Positions 38,308 to 46,509 of a stretch of 64,000 bases of DNA are shown piece by piece; the first letter of the stretch is position 1; every line of letters starts with the position of its first letter. The notes under the pieces were generated by a model. The model ran no database searches. It was not told where the DNA came from and saw only the letters and a list, made by a program, of their open reading frames with translations. Source of the DNA: Xanthomonas albilineans. GTDB taxonomy: Bacteria; Pseudomonadota; Gammaproteobacteria; Xanthomonadales; Xanthomonadaceae. The stretch is from assembly GCF_002939705.1 (NCBI RefSeq), contig NZ_MDCB01000004.1, positions 235,007-299,006 on the forward strand, in the 5' to 3' direction. A program made the position numbers and the translations under genes.

Positions 38308-38660
38308 TCACTCTGACCCCTTTTTGCCCGTGGCATTCTTCATGTTTATTGCCCATTCATCAAACTCATTGCTGAGCAGGAAAGCAGCAATCTTTTATTT
38401 TGCATTGAGGATCATTCCCTCGTCCTGAGATCGCTTTGCCCAATCTATGGGGTATAGCCACCTCGGGTAATGTCCACCGCGTCAGCTCTGATGCTCAGGC
38501 TATCTGCCATTTTCTTCAACAATGCGCAATGCAAATCGCGGTATCCCAAGTCCCAATTTTGTGCATTTTGATCGGTGCGTTCCGCCCCCAATTGAGCAAG
38601 GAAGTTTTGCCACGCGTCCATGACCTCTTTTTCATCATGAAACTCTACCTGCACAAGGTT
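38308..38660 (-). pseudogene. Remnant of a DUF6680-like hypothetical protein gene
   Basis: On the minus strand one frame reads LVQVEFHDEKEVMDAWQNFL ... YRDLHCALLKKMADSLSIRA and ITRGGYTP before a stop. After frame changes it continues WAKRSQDEGMILNAK and then IAAFLLSNEFDEWAINMKNA to a TGA at 38308. The pattern (EF..EK.v.DAW..fl, DL...LL..MA..L, i.RGgY.P) recalls the small DUF6680 family; this match is from memory and tentative. The 5' end is lost at the left end of the IS3 remnant. It is a decayed passenger of the island. Confidence 0.5.
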
Positions 38661-38663
38661 GAG

Positions 38664-39128
38664 TGTGCCCCCCCCTAAGAACATGCGCATCGTAAAGTAG
38701 AGACTTCGCCGGCATGGGCCCCCGTCATCACGAGGAGTCAAGCGATGAAGAAGTCACGGTTTACCGAGGAGCAAATTGCCTATGCGCTCAAGCAGGCCGA
38801 GTTGGGGATGGCGGTCGGTGAGATCTGTAGGAAGATGGGAATTGCCGAGGCCACGTTTTACGTATGGCGGAAGAAGTACGGTGGTCTGGGGCCGTCTGAG
38901 CTCAAGCGCTTGCGACTGCTGGAGGAGGAAAACCGCAAGCTTAAACAGCTGGTGGCCGACCTAAGCCTGGATAAGGCGATGCTGCAGGAGGTCGTCACAA
39001 AAAAGCTCTAAGGCCTGCCCAGCGACGCACCTGGATAGGCCAGCTACGTTGTGTGCCGACGCCCGGCGTCCCCAACCGCCCGGGCAACTCAAGCGCTTGC
39101 CGATACAGTCGCTGGCGCTGGCGACGAC
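38664..39128 (+). mobile_element. IS3-family (IS407-like) insertion sequence remnant
   Basis: The left end appears near the TGTGCCCCCCCC run at 38664. It is followed by an intact orfA (38745-39011) and the first codons of orfB in the -1 frame (ALRPAQRRTWIGQLR, about 39004-39048). After that the orfB sequence is degraded and stops at the 3' end of the transporter gene, near 39128. Most of orfB and the right end are missing, so the element cannot transpose on its own. Confidence 0.82.
38745..39011 (+). CDS. IS3-family transposase OrfA
   Basis: An 88-residue protein starting MKKSRFTEEQIAYALKQAEL, with the Tnp_1 helix-turn-helix (VGEICRKMGIAEATFYVWRK) and a leucine-zipper segment (LKRLRLLEEENRKLKQLVADL), ending VVTKKL. 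This is the IS407-group OrfA that normally works as a fusion with OrfB after -1 frameshifting. OrfA is complete, but OrfB is truncated. A GAGGAGTC ribosome-binding site precedes the ATG. Confidence 0.92.
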   Translation: MKKSRFTEEQIAYALKQAELGMAVGEICRKMGIAEATFYVWRKKYGGLGPSELKRLRLLEEENRKLKQLVADLSLDKAMLQEVVTKKL

Positions 39129-41221
39129 CACAGGGCTCCATTAACGAGTTTCACTACACGACCCGCACTCGCGATGGTCTCTGGGCGATGTGCAATGATG
39201 ATCCTGGTCAACTCCAGGTGTTTTATCGCGTCATTGACCGCGGATTCATTGGCGATATCCAGGTGACTCGTCGCCTCGTCGAGTACCAAGATAGATGGCC
39301 CCCCATAAAGCGCTCTAGCCAAAAGAATCCTCTGGATCTGTCCACCGGAAAGACCTGCACCGATATCCCCCACGATAGTGTGATACTGCATGGGCATTTC
39401 TTCAATCTCCTTACTGATGGAAGCAAGCCGTGCGCACTCATACACGCGCTCCATATCTGGCTCGGGATGGAAGAAAGCGATATTGTCCGCTAGGGAGCCG
39501 GCGAACAGAGTGTCGTTCTGCATCACCGTCCCCAAGAGTTTGCGGTACCGCAACAGACCAAAGCGATTTATTGGGATGCCATTTATTATTATCTCCCCAC
39601 TGGTCGGCTCTAACAGTCCAAGCAATAGCTTGACCAGAGTGGTCTTGCCAGAGCCAGACGGGCCCATAATGGCGACAGACTCCCCGTAAGCCACCTTGAG
39701 ATTCAAATCGCGCAATACGTCCCTCTCGCCCTGTGAGTAGCGAAAGCTGACGTTGCGCAGCTCAAGTTCGACATTGTCCAAGGGCGCAGACCGATCAAGC
39801 TGGCTTCTTGACTCCTCGGCTGGCGTCATCACGATGTCCGCTACTCGAGCGCCGTGCAATGAAAGCATCCTGGCCTCGAACAGCTTATCGACAAGGCTCG
39901 CCATCCGTTGACTGAACTGATCCTTATAACTGATGTACGCAAACAACATTCCGACAGATAAATTCTTTTCAATAACAGCCAAAGCACCCAGCCAAATAAC
40001 AGCAATCCTTTCCACATTGAAAACCAGGCCATTAGCAGACTGATGCAGGATTGAGATGCGCGATATATTGAGATCCGCATTGAATTGATCGGCCAACGCA
40101 TTCGCCCAGATGTTGCGCCTCACTTCGCCGCGACCGAAGATCCGAATACTCTGAATACCTCGGACTGATTCCATGAAATTCTGCTCCTGATGGGCAGCAT
40201 GAATGATCTGCTCCGACGTGGCGTTTCGCAGACGTCCGAAGAACACTAGGCGGAGTAGCAGATACAGCGTCACCGCACCCAGCGTCACCAGTGCAAGGCG
40301 TCCGCTGTAGATGAACATCATCACCAAAGTGCCAATCGCCATCAATCCATCGAGTACCACCTCAACGAACTGCGTCGTCACGATTCGCTGCATTGCCAGA
40401 ATCGAATTGAATCTGGACACGATATCGGCCGTACTTCTCTTTTCGAAGTAAGGCAGTGGCAACTTCATCAGGTGCGAGAAAGCATTCCCAAGCCACTGAA
40501 AATTGAAGCTGGTGGATAGTGCCGTTGTCGCCCAGGTCCGCGCCATGGTGAAGACCGCCTGCATCATCACCAAAAGAATGAATCCGATGCCTAAAACCGA
40601 TATAAGGCCAAGGTCTCCATTGACCAGCGCCTCATCGACGGTCCATTGCAAATAGAACGGCAAGACGAGCATGCACGCCTGGATTGCCAAGCCAAGGCAC
40701 ACCACTTTCGCCAAACCCCGCCGGAGCCCGATAACTCGCCCCATCAGGTCGCGAATGCGATAGGTCTGCACCTCCTTGACCGGCACAAAATCGCTACTGG
40801 GAGTCAGCTCAAGTGCAACGCCGGTAAACGCCTTGCTCACCTCGCGCATCGGCACGTGGCGGCGCCCGGTGGATGGATCGTGGATAACGATTCCATCGCG
40901 CAGCACGCGCTTCAGTACGACAAAGTGGTTGAAATTCCAGTGCAATATGCAGGGTGTTGCCAGATCCGAAAGATCATCCAAATCCAGACTTAAAGCGCGC
41001 GCTTTCAACGAGCAGGATTCGGCCATATCGACGAGACCGAGCATGGTGACCCCTCGAATGGACGTGGGGAACCTCTTGCGGAGGCTCTGCAGGTCCAGCT
41101 GATGTCCCCAGTAGCACGCGATCATGGCCATGCAGGCGATCCCGCACTCGCTGGCCTCCGCTTGAAGGGTCACCGGCAGCACGCGCCCCTTACAAAGACC
41201 GACCCTCAGGCGATCCATCAT
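39089..41221 (-). CDS. C39-peptidase ABC exporter (lanthipeptide leader protease/transporter)
   Basis: A 710-residue protein. The N-terminal C39 domain (1-140) has catalytic C26 in QAEASECGIACMAM, H99 in LHWNFNHFVVL and D115 in VIHDPSTGRR, all needed to cut double-glycine leaders. Residues about 165-440 are the six-helix ABC membrane domain. The nucleotide-binding domain has Walker A GPSGSGKT (520-527), signature LSGGQ (624-628), Walker B ILVLDEATSHLD and switch H678 (IIIAHRPET). It should remove the leader of the peptide encoded at 46151-46372 and export the core together with the HlyD adaptor. Its last dozen residues (WSSPAPATVSASA) come from the adjoining IS3 remnant, so the native C-terminus is replaced; all catalytic motifs are intact. 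Two consecutive ATGs (41221, 41218) are possible starts. Confidence 0.93.
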   Translation of the reverse strand: MMDRLRVGLCKGRVLPVTLQAEASECGIACMAMIACYWGHQLDLQSLRKRFPTSIRGVTMLGLVDMAESCSLKARALSLDLDDLSDLATPCILHWNFNHFVVLKRVLRDGIVIHDPSTGRRHVPMREVSKAFTGVALELTPSSDFVPVKEVQTYRIRDLMGRVIGLRRGLAKVVCLGLAIQACMLVLPFYLQWTVDEALVNGDLGLISVLGIGFILLVMMQAVFTMARTWATTALSTSFNFQWLGNAFSHLMKLPLPYFEKRSTADIVSRFNSILAMQRIVTTQFVEVVLDGLMAIGTLVMMFIYSGRLALVTLGAVTLYLLLRLVFFGRLRNATSEQIIHAAHQEQNFMESVRGIQSIRIFGRGEVRRNIWANALADQFNADLNISRISILHQSANGLVFNVERIAVIWLGALAVIEKNLSVGMLFAYISYKDQFSQRMASLVDKLFEARMLSLHGARVADIVMTPAEESRSQLDRSAPLDNVELELRNVSFRYSQGERDVLRDLNLKVAYGESVAIMGPSGSGKTTLVKLLLGLLEPTSGEIIINGIPINRFGLLRYRKLLGTVMQNDTLFAGSLADNIAFFHPEPDMERVYECARLASISKEIEEMPMQYHTIVGDIGAGLSGGQIQRILLARALYGGPSILVLDEATSHLDIANESAVNDAIKHLELTRIIIAHRPETIASAGRVVKLVNGALWSSPAPATVSASA

Positions 41222-41237
41222 CTCGATTCAAGCCTCT

Positions 41238-42533
41238 TCAGAGTCGTCCAGTCACGGTAAACAGCGGATCGAGAATCCATTCATATAACTTTCGTTTCTC
41301 CAGGTTGACGCTTCCTTCGACAAGCATCCCCGGCCTCAAAGGCACCTCTCTGCCGTACACCCTGACGGTCGGAGACCCGATATCGATGCGAACCCGATAG
41401 AGAGGCTCCGCCCCCGACTTCATTAGGCTTGCCGGAAGCCTGACCTCCTCGACTCGCATCGTGGATCGCGAAATCGCCTTGACCCGACCTTTCTGCTGGC
41501 CGAACTTCTGGTATGGGAACGCAGAATACCGCAACGACACATCCATCCCCTCGCGCATCAGTCCCACCGCCTGCGACGGTGCATACATCTCGACCTCAAG
41601 CGGACGGTCTTCGGGTATCAGCACAGCCAATGGCAGTAGCGCACCCACCCCCTGGCCCGCAGCAACATTGACCGTCCCGACAACGCCATTCCCAAGCGCG
41701 CGGACCACGACAGTGCGGGTACCCGTGCTTTCGGTCAGTTGCTGATCCAGTTCAAACGTCTTCCGCTGCAGATCGAGCGAGTCGAGTTTGGACTGCTCCA
41801 TTTGGCTCTGCATGTCGGACGCCAGGGAACTGCGTTCCCTGCGCAATCGCTGGATTTGCCGACGGATGTCCACCAGCTGCTGTTTTTTTCCCAGAAGATC
41901 CAGATGTTTTTCGCGAACAGCAATGCCTGACACATACTTGGAACTTTCCAGATCCGAATAGGTCCTCGAAGTCTGCTCGGCAAGCGCGATGACCTGCACC
42001 TGCAACTGCTCCTGCTGGGAAGCCGCGCGAACCTCTTCGTCGTAATCGCCAAGCCGCTCCAACATCGAGGTCTTCAGCAGCTCAGCTTTCCGTTGACGCT
42101 CTGTTGTCTCTCTTTTCAGACTCTGACGGCGTTCATCGAGGAGTTCGGGAATCGCACCATCGCCGCCTTCAAGGCGTGCATTGCCGAGCGACTCCGACAA
42201 CATGAACATGGCTTGCCCGGCGTGCACTTGCTCGCCTTCCCTCACCAAGACCCTGGAGACGCTCCCTGCGGAGGGTGCTATGACCGACACGGTTCCGCCT
42301 GCAGGGACAACCACGCCCTGCCACTGCACCTTCCGTGACGTGCTGAACGTGGCAAGAAACAGCAGGATCAGCGCGACGATCAGCACGCCTGCCAACGCCA
42401 TCCCTCCGGCGAGCCGATCTCCAAGCAGAAGCACCGTGCCGTAGGACTTTGGCTCCGTCGATGCGGCGAGCGCCTGATGGCGAAACATCCCGCGGGAACT
42501 CTTCTCCGCTCTACCAGGCGCATCTTGATCCAT
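41238..42533 (-). CDS. HlyD-family periplasmic adaptor of the peptide exporter
   Basis: A 431-residue membrane-fusion protein. It has a cytoplasmic N-terminus of about 40 residues, one membrane helix (AGVLIVALILLFLAT), a lipoyl-type half motif (VVPAGGTVSVIAPSAGSVSRVLVREGEQVHAGQ) and a long coiled coil (about 125-255, rich in Glu/Gln/Arg/Leu). The second half motif is NGVVGTVNVAAGQGVG, followed by a C-terminal beta domain with MYAPSQAVGLMREG. It links the inner-membrane ABC protein to an outer-membrane channel, as CvaA or RaxA does. No TolC gene is in the cluster, so a housekeeping channel is probably shared. The frame starts at a TTG (42554); the ATG at 42533 is preferred. It ends 16 bp before the ABC gene. 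Confidence 0.9.
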   Translation of the reverse strand: MDQDAPGRAEKSSRGMFRHQALAASTEPKSYGTVLLLGDRLAGGMALAGVLIVALILLFLATFSTSRKVQWQGVVVPAGGTVSVIAPSAGSVSRVLVREGEQVHAGQAMFMLSESLGNARLEGGDGAIPELLDERRQSLKRETTERQRKAELLKTSMLERLGDYDEEVRAASQQEQLQVQVIALAEQTSRTYSDLESSKYVSGIAVREKHLDLLGKKQQLVDIRRQIQRLRRERSSLASDMQSQMEQSKLDSLDLQRKTFELDQQLTESTGTRTVVVRALGNGVVGTVNVAAGQGVGALLPLAVLIPEDRPLEVEMYAPSQAVGLMREGMDVSLRYSAFPYQKFGQQKGRVKAISRSTMRVEEVRLPASLMKSGAEPLYRVRIDIGSPTVRVYGREVPLRPGMLVEGSVNLEKRKLYEWILDPLFTVTGRL

Positions 42534-42554
42534 GATCTGTCTCTTCCCTATCAA

Positions 42555-43331
42555 CTACCTACTCGCAGCAGAGTTCCCCGGGAAACTCTGGATGACATCG
42601 CCCTTGTCATCGATGAAGTCCAACGATGCCTTGCCGCCAGGCGCGACGGACATAATGATCCTGGGCCTTCCCGCCTCGTCCGCGAGGATGACGGCGGACG
42701 ACTTTCCACGCGTGCGCCCAACAAAGAGCCTCTGGGTCTGCTGACCGCCTGCCTCCTTCCATTGCTTCAACAGCGCATCCTTCTCCACACCTTTCGGGGC
42801 AGCCAAGTATTTCTCATACAACCCCTTGTATTGCCTATAGAGACCGCGATCGAATACGGAAAGACCCGTCTCCATGAGCCCACCCTCCTCGTAATGATGC
42901 AGGGCCATCTGCTGATCTCCGCCATACCGATCCATGGAGAGATGCACGCCGCCATTTGGCTTGCCGTCCTTATCGATATAGCCGTCATAGATCAGCCCGC
43001 CGACCTCGTCGCCTACGCCATTGTAGAACAACATCCCAGGCATCTTGCCGCGATCGCTTTTCCCGACCTTTCCATCCGTCACAGGATCCGGCAGAAATCC
43101 GCTTGCCGCCAAGACCATGGATTTCGATCCATCGCGGTTGACGATATTGATGCGATTGACATCAATTTCGGAGAAGACCTCCCTGCGAACCGGACTACGC
43201 GCGCCCATCATCATAAACATCAAAGGCAGCGCCAGCGCCACAGCCAAGAACGCCTTCAAAATCCGATTCTGCGTGCGCAGCTGGGCAACGACATCCGCCT
43301 CGCCCCGACCTCCACTTTTCCTGTATACCAT
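42555..43331 (-). CDS. Membrane-anchored protein of unknown function in the lanthipeptide cluster
   Basis: A 258-residue protein with a short basic cytoplasmic part, one membrane helix (residues about 26-43, KAFLAVALALPLMFMMMGA) and a periplasmic domain. The domain contains INIVNRDGSKSMVLAAS, PGMLFYNGVGDEVGGLIYDG, GGVHLSMDRYGGDQQMAL and, near the end, SSAVILADEAGRPRIIMSVA and LDFIDDKGDV. The pattern (nivD.dGk.rmvis ... gmlFyn..G.EvGGLiydG ... hLsfDry.gDQ) recalls a family of uncharacterised proteins seen mainly in Bacteroidetes and some Proteobacteria; this is from memory. No catalytic motif is apparent. It lies 10 bp after lanKC and 21 bp before the HlyD gene, so it belongs to the operon. 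Immunity, leader handling or export assistance are possible roles, none shown. Confidence 0.75.
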   Translation of the reverse strand: MVYRKSGGRGEADVVAQLRTQNRILKAFLAVALALPLMFMMMGARSPVRREVFSEIDVNRINIVNRDGSKSMVLAASGFLPDPVTDGKVGKSDRGKMPGMLFYNGVGDEVGGLIYDGYIDKDGKPNGGVHLSMDRYGGDQQMALHHYEEGGLMETGLSVFDRGLYRQYKGLYEKYLAAPKGVEKDALLKQWKEAGGQQTQRLFVGRTRGKSSAVILADEAGRPRIIMSVAPGGKASLDFIDDKGDVIQSFPGNSAASR

Positions 43332-43341
43332 GGACACACCC

Positions 43342-45987
43342 CTAGTTTGTCGCCAGTATTTCATCTAGCATAAGCACTTCATTCTTCTTTTCACAAGCCA
43401 GGCGATCCAGATAAGAAATGATGCCCGCGCCTCCACTCGCCAGCGAGCAACTTATCTTCGGCGAGTTCCCGCCAGGAAAACATATCCCAGAATCCTTTTC
43501 TATCTTGAAAAGATTCAAACCGCTGGCAACCCGCCATGCCAAGCGCCGGTAGCTATCATCCTCTAGGAATTGCGCGGCGTCCAGAAGATAATGCCCGATC
43601 CCGGAAAGTCCAAGAAACAGATCACCGCTCATCGTGTACTTCTGGGCAACCGACGCCTTAACCTGATCGACAAACATCTTGTATTTTTCCTGCCGGGTAA
43701 TGGCGTACATGCGCACCGCAACGGATGCCACGCCGGCGGTGCCTGCGCTGAGATAGGGATACAGAATACGATTTTCCGGCACGGTGTCACTCGAAAATCC
43801 TACAGCGCCATTGACAGTGCGCCCATGGGAGATATCGTAATCCAAACCCTGCATTGCGAGGCTAATGTAAACGTTTTTCCCCGTGGCTACGCCTAAGTAA
43901 AGCAAGAACAAGGCGATACCCGAGGCTCCAGTGTGAAGGCCAAGTCCAGTATAACCATGGGCATCCAGGTTCCAGGCGACCCCGGGCTCCTGAGCAACAC
44001 CTGTCGCCAGCAACGCTTTACCTACTTTTTCCGCCTCTTCCAAGTGTTTGGCGTCCTTGTTGGTAAGCCAAAGTTTGAGGCAGGTCAAACCATAACCGGC
44101 ATAACCATACCCTAACGACATGTTCTCGTGCAGTAAGTGGTGCTCGGCCGCTCGCGCCAACACGCGTTCGGACTCGTCAGTCAAGCCAATCGCGCACTGA
44201 ACCCACGCCATGCCGCACAGGCCATTAAGCAAACCTGGCAGATGGTTGCCCTTGGTCTCCGAACGCGCCATCCACTCCTTCAAATTGACCGGAACGTTCT
44301 TTTCAACCTGTTGCCAGGCAAGCGCGACTCCTGCAACGCCATGATCGACTGCAATGAGATCCACACTCTGCGCGCCCAACGGGAATGGGCGCCACGGATG
44401 ATCCATCGACATCACGTTGCGCATGTAATCCATCGCTTTCCCGACCACTTGCGCGACATTGGGACGGTGCGAATCCATCGATTCGATCGAAAACTCTGTC
44501 ACCCGATCCAGGCTGATCGACTCGAGCAGTCGCCGACACTCCCGCAGGTCGGCGCAGGGATCTCGCAGCAGCGACTCGATACATGTCTTAAACGCGCGCG
44601 GTAGGCCAACATCAACCATCAATTCGGCAAGTATCCGCTCGGGATACTCTTTCACGATGTCCAGCGATACCGAGCTTGGTGCCAGCAGCGCCAGCAAAAC
44701 GCAACCCAGCGCATAGAGATCGTCAGATGCCTGAGCAACTTCTCGCTCACGACGATCTGGGGCGCCGAATCCAGGAGTGTAGATATTGATATTCTGGTCA
44801 ATTCCCACTTGGAGCGCGCCTTCAAAGTCGATGAGGCGCAATGTCAAAGATTCTGGGTCGATAATGATATTATTGGTCGAGATATCGCCGAATACGATGC
44901 CTTCGGCATGAAGCAACCGCACCTTCTCTATCAGATCGGCACCAATGGCTGCCGACTGCTGCAACCATGTTCTGACATCGGCTTGAGAAGATCCTGGATA
45001 CAGCGACTTTGTTGCGTCAAGGCAGTATTCCCTGAGTGTTTTCCCCGCGATCTTCTCCTGGACGAGGAATGTATGCTCCCACTCGACAAACAAGCCGAGC
45101 GGGCGCGGCGCGATGCCACTCCCTTCCAGGACATGCAGAATTCTTTGTTCCTTCCTGAGACGACTCAATGGGTCCAGTCCGTTGATCTCCGCATCGACAT
45201 GCGGACGCGCTTCCTTTATTACCACCGAAAGACCGTCGGTTACGCGCCGTCCTGCATATACACCACCAGCATTGGAGAACTTGAGCACAGACTCAATTGA
45301 ATACTCATCACCGAATAAGACATCCGCAACTACAGCATCAGCAGGTTCGTCGATTTGTCCCCAGCGCTTATCGGTCACGAACTCGGGAACGCGAAAGTGA
45401 GGGATGCGCTGATCTTCCACCAAACGGAAGCCTTCATCCAGAATCATGCTCTTCTCTCGGCCATGAAAATCACGGACAGTGAAGGCGCGAAATCCGCCAT
45501 ATCGATAGAACACCGCACCAGAATCCTTGTATTGCCTGTCGGACAGGATGTAAGGACCTTGAATATCCTGGAGCGTTCGGTACAGCGACTCAATCAGACC
45601 CTCGAATTTTTCGATGCTGGCTGGATAGATCGTCATGAACTTTCCGCCCGACTGCCTTGCCGCTGACTTGGAAAGCAACTTTCGATGTATGAATTCATCG
45701 CTCGCGAACTTGAATTCGGTTCCGTCATCGGTGCAGACGCGCGTCACCCGCTCAAGCACGGTCTTAGCGTCCTTCAATGTGCAACTAATATGGATCTTCC
45801 AGCCCTGCGTGAGATACGGAGAGACTGGCGCCACGGCCTGCGTCCAGAAGTAATCGCGTCGTAGCCGCCATAGCGCAGGCAGAAGCGGAACAACGTAATC
45901 ATGATACGTGGATTTCGGCCTGTATTTATTTAATGGGACGAAAAACTCGGGATGCGCGTTAAGATCCCCAGCATTCTGGTGATTCAA
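43342..45987 (-). CDS. Class III-type lanthionine synthetase LanKC
   Basis: An 881-residue three-domain enzyme. Residues 1-215 match the phosphoserine/threonine lyase region. Residues about 225-480 are a Ser/Thr-kinase domain with K258 (VVIKEARPH), D368 and N373 (GIVFGDISTNNIIID) and a DFE instead of DFG metal motif (D387). Residues about 520-875 are a LanC-like cyclase (VDHGVAGVALAW, LGLHTGASGIALFLL, YLSAGTAGVASVA, LFLGLSGIGHYLL). The zinc ligands of LanC/LanM/LanL cyclases (WC.G and CHG) are replaced (YLSAG, FLGL), which defines class III. It should phosphorylate, eliminate and cyclise the precursor encoded upstream. The start is a TTG with GAGG five bases before it; no ATG upstream fits. 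Base composition is AT-richer than the chromosome. Confidence 0.93.
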   Translation of the reverse strand: MNHQNAGDLNAHPEFFVPLNKYRPKSTYHDYVVPLLPALWRLRRDYFWTQAVAPVSPYLTQGWKIHISCTLKDAKTVLERVTRVCTDDGTEFKFASDEFIHRKLLSKSAARQSGGKFMTIYPASIEKFEGLIESLYRTLQDIQGPYILSDRQYKDSGAVFYRYGGFRAFTVRDFHGREKSMILDEGFRLVEDQRIPHFRVPEFVTDKRWGQIDEPADAVVADVLFGDEYSIESVLKFSNAGGVYAGRRVTDGLSVVIKEARPHVDAEINGLDPLSRLRKEQRILHVLEGSGIAPRPLGLFVEWEHTFLVQEKIAGKTLREYCLDATKSLYPGSSQADVRTWLQQSAAIGADLIEKVRLLHAEGIVFGDISTNNIIIDPESLTLRLIDFEGALQVGIDQNINIYTPGFGAPDRREREVAQASDDLYALGCVLLALLAPSSVSLDIVKEYPERILAELMVDVGLPRAFKTCIESLLRDPCADLRECRRLLESISLDRVTEFSIESMDSHRPNVAQVVGKAMDYMRNVMSMDHPWRPFPLGAQSVDLIAVDHGVAGVALAWQQVEKNVPVNLKEWMARSETKGNHLPGLLNGLCGMAWVQCAIGLTDESERVLARAAEHHLLHENMSLGYGYAGYGLTCLKLWLTNKDAKHLEEAEKVGKALLATGVAQEPGVAWNLDAHGYTGLGLHTGASGIALFLLYLGVATGKNVYISLAMQGLDYDISHGRTVNGAVGFSSDTVPENRILYPYLSAGTAGVASVAVRMYAITRQEKYKMFVDQVKASVAQKYTMSGDLFLGLSGIGHYLLDAAQFLEDDSYRRLAWRVASGLNLFKIEKDSGICFPGGNSPKISCSLASGGAGIISYLDRLACEKKNEVLMLDEILATN

Positions 45988-46080
45988 GTTAACCTCGCAG
46001 AAATTATGCGCGATGCTAGGCGCCGATATGTTGCGCGCCGCAGATTAAAGATCGGATAGCCGCGCCTATAGGCCCATGGT

Positions 46081-46115
46081 AAGCAACAAACCGTGCGAAC
46101 CAGCGGATCGCACGG
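46081..46115 (-). terminator. Hairpin between precursor and synthetase genes (weak terminator/attenuator)
   Basis: The arms CCGTGCGA and TCGCACGG (46091-46098, 46108-46115) form a perfect 8-bp stem, followed on the minus strand by TTTGTTGCTT. It lies 36 bp after the precursor stop and 94 bp before the synthetase start. Partial termination here would give more precursor than enzyme mRNA. Confidence 0.6.
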
Positions 46116-46150
46116 CCGACTTGCTACATCAAAGCGAGATTAGCGGCTGA

Positions 46151-46372
46151 TTATTCTCCGACGCCTCCAGTGCCGCCGACTTGCCGACAGGCACGACTAA
46201 TGGTGCTCCACTGGTTACCGGTGACGCCACCGCATTCGGCACTTTGGGTACTCCACGCATCCAGACCCCCGCCGCTCACGCCTTCCAGTTCCTGCAGCGC
46301 CAGCACCTTCATCTTGCCGGTAGACTTATCGCTCAAAGCAGACTTATTGCCGAGACTAGAATCGCTTTTCAT
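46151..46372 (-). CDS. Lanthipeptide precursor with double-glycine leader
   Basis: A 73-residue peptide. The leader (1-35) contains KVLALQELEGVSGG, the classical ELxxVxGG double-glycine signal (G34-G35, with G36 following), which a C39 peptidase should cut. The core (36-73) has two matching modules, WSTQSAEC (40-47) and WSTISRAC (55-62), 15 residues apart, and a Gly-rich tail. Each Ser-x2-Ser-x2-Cys unit can give a lanthionine- or labionin-like ring; in known class III peptides the spacing is usually Ser-x2-Ser-x3-Cys. The ATG at 46372 has AAAGGGAG eight bases upstream. It is the first gene of the leftward cluster. Ring topology cannot be predicted from sequence. Confidence 0.88.
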   Translation of the reverse strand: MKSDSSLGNKSALSDKSTGKMKVLALQELEGVSGGGLDAWSTQSAECGGVTGNQWSTISRACRQVGGTGGVGE

Positions 46373-46462
46373 CGAAACTCCCTTTTAGCTGATTTATCCA
46401 ACATAGACGCGATTAATACACTCCAATGAGTTACAGAATAAGCAACTGCAACTCCCACGTAG

Positions 46463-46491
46463 AGATACCGAAGCAAACACACACCGTCAAG
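46463..46491 (-). promoter_or_regulatory. Candidate promoter of the lanthipeptide operon
   Basis: On the minus strand TTGACG (46491-46486) and TATCTC (46468-46463) are 17 bases apart, about 90 bp before the precursor ATG. The -35 is good, the -10 weak. It lies in the AT-rich stretch between the IS30 remnant and the precursor gene. Confidence 0.35.
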
Positions 46492-46509
46492 ATTACATGA
46501 ATGGCGAAT

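Noticed and set aside
46373..46500. A second precursor peptide gene upstream of the first
   Set aside because: The only ATG frame here is 11 codons and ends across the precursor start; no second leader motif is visible.
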